Source of the DNA: CALMFQ01 sp964495595
Lineage (GTDB): Bacteria; Pseudomonadota; Gammaproteobacteria; Burkholderiales; SCOH01
Reading direction: 5' to 3'
Assembly (NCBI GenBank): GCA_964495595.1
Contig: CAZBWH010000074.1
Span: forward strand, 1 to 14,909
DNA: 14,909 bases
A program made the position numbers and the translations under genes. The notes beneath the pieces were generated by a model. It did not search any database, was not told the origin of the DNA, and saw only the letters and a list, made by a program, of their open reading frames with translations. Shown in pieces: positions 14,314-14,909 of this stretch (positions are counted from its first letter, which is position 1; the number at the start of each line of letters is the position of its first letter).

Positions 14314-14607
14314 ATGCAAATGCAACACAAAACCCAATCCGCCACCAACGTGGCAAGCAACCCCACCCCGGCGGAAATCGCCGCCATTCGCAAAGAAAAC
14401 CCTGTTAGCGCTGGCCTGAACGGCTTGCCGGATCGCGTCATGTTGCGCCCGGAAGTTGAAATGGCTGTGGGCCGTAAAAAATCGTGGATTTATGCCGCCG
14501 TGGCGCGGCAGGAATTTCCGGCGCCGTTCTCGCTGGGCGGCCGCCGTGTGGCGTGGTGGCTCTCTGATATCGCCATATACCTGGAATCCTTGAAGCGCAA
14601 GCAGTAG
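14314..14607 (+). CDS. AlpA-family phage/island transcriptional regulator
   Basis: This 97-residue small DNA-binding protein resembles AlpA of prophage CP4-57, which activates expression of the element's excision functions. The family's MerR-like winged HTH is seen as MLRPEVEMAVGRKKSWIYAAVARQEFPAPFSLGGRRVAWWLSDI (residues 43-86 in pieces), with the typical FPxPxxLGGRxVxW motif and ending in the basic LKRKQ. The start ATG 14314 has the strong ribosome site AAGGAG at 14306-14311. The first 35 residues are a polar extension not needed by the family, so a later start is possible. It is the only complete recognisable gene of the element at this end. The following gene begins 8 bp after its stop. 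Confidence 0.85.
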   Translation: MQMQHKTQSATNVASNPTPAEIAAIRKENPVSAGLNGLPDRVMLRPEVEMAVGRKKSWIYAAVARQEFPAPFSLGGRRVAWWLSDIAIYLESLKRKQ

Positions 14608-14664
14608 GAGGCCGCATGATGACTCATAACCTGTCTGAATTCGACGTGCAAGAAGCCGAAAGGC

Positions 14665-14857
14665 GCGCTTGGGTCTGCTTATCTGCTTCTGCCTGGTGGC
14701 GCGCCTCGATAGGGTCGGCGCCGCGCTTGGCTAGCACGCGGGCCTCGGTCGCCAGTTGCCGTGCGTCAGCCAATGAAATTTCGGGATACGGCCCAAGACC
14801 CATCTCACGCTGCTTGCCCTGCAGCATGAAGCGATACATCCACGACTTGGCGCCGGT
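14665..14857 (-). pseudogene. tyrosine integrase, internal N-terminal fragment (DUF4102 arm-binding domain)
   Basis: On the minus strand the DNA encodes TGAKSWMYRFMLQGKQREMG, then LGPYPEISLADARQLATEAR, then GADPIEARHQAEADKQTQAR. This is the arm-DNA-binding domain of P4-type tyrosine integrases. Residues before TGAKSW are interrupted by a stop and the N-terminal 25 or so residues are missing. After TQAR the frame runs into the unrelated start of the gene downstream of alpA and stops. The core-binding and catalytic Arg-His-Tyr domains are absent. Only about 64 of some 400 residues survive, so it cannot act. Confidence 0.8.
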
Positions 14858-14909
14858 AAATCCTACCTTACGGGGATGGTGGAACTATTACGCGACGTTC
14901 TATGTAAGC
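14858..14909 (+). pseudogene. group II intron-encoded maturase fragment (GIIM domain), runs off the window
   Basis: The plus-strand frame reads NPTLRGWWNYYATFYVS to the end of the window. This matches the conserved INPxxRGWxNYYxxFxxS block near the C-terminus of group II intron reverse transcriptase/maturases. The rest would lie to the right. The upstream reverse transcriptase domains are absent, replaced by the integrase remnant, so this is a fragment. Identification rests on one short but distinctive motif. Confidence 0.6.

Larger units (their letters stand above)
14616..14909 (+). pseudogene. chimeric reading frame: start of the gene after alpA fused to foreign fragments
   Basis: A perfect AGGAGG (14606-14611) precedes ATG 14616 and ATG 14619, so a gene clearly starts here (MMTHNLSEFDVQEAERRA). 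From about 14665 the DNA is antisense to an integrase remnant, and from about 14857 the same frame reads VNPTLRGWWNYYATF, a group II intron maturase motif. The frame stays open for 98 codons to the window edge. Only the first 17 or so residues are likely original to the gene; their family is not recognisable. It may still be translated as a fusion. Confidence 0.55.

Noticed and set aside
14624..14839. Complete small integrase-like gene from ATG 14839
   Set aside because: Homology continues upstream of that ATG to TGAKSW and then breaks, and the C-terminal residues are foreign; it is an internal fragment.

Overview
The window looks like chromosomal DNA of a GC-rich betaproteobacterium, probably of the Neisseriales/Chromobacteriaceae-Chitinibacteraceae type. 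The reasons are the OxyR sequence, a COG4255-recJ gene pair and the overall gene style; this placement is inference from protein resemblance, not a database match. Positions 1-11480 read as ordinary core genome. Positions from about 11480 to the end read as a decayed integrative element lying next to a tRNA-Ser gene.

Core part. The 5' half of tex runs off the left edge on the minus strand. Diverging from it are an alpha/beta hydrolase and thpR (RNA 2',3'-cyclic phosphodiesterase), which overlap. A patatin-like lipoprotein faces them on the minus strand and diverges from oxyR, whose upstream region holds an ATAG-N7-CTAT site. Immediately after oxyR is a 153-bp element with 33-bp imperfect inverted ends that resembles a MITE. 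A rubredoxin gene and a 515-residue unknown protein with a PilZ-like motif pair follow. Next comes a secreted protein with a variant PEP-CTERM-like tail, driven by a near-consensus promoter. A tightly coupled run of COG4255-type protein, recJ and a hotdog thioesterase ends the core genes. A tRNA-Ser(CGA) gene with its own promoter and terminator closes this part.

Accessory part. Beyond the tRNA lie the N-terminal half of an IS5-family transposase, an unknown small protein, a DUF927-type P-loop NTPase lacking its N-terminus, a helix-turn-helix gene fragment, an intact AlpA-like regulator and the start of the gene after it. At the right edge are an internal fragment of a tyrosine integrase (antisense) and the start of a group II intron maturase fragment. 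Several genes stop abruptly at junctions, so the element looks rearranged and probably no longer mobile.

The most unusual signal is a cluster of 9-bp iterons (AAGTGTTTA, four direct and one inverted, in 81 bp) inside the small gene downstream of the DUF927 gene. Nearby are scattered GGTGAAC octamers. Together they suggest the remains of a P4-like replication origin next to its helicase-like gene.
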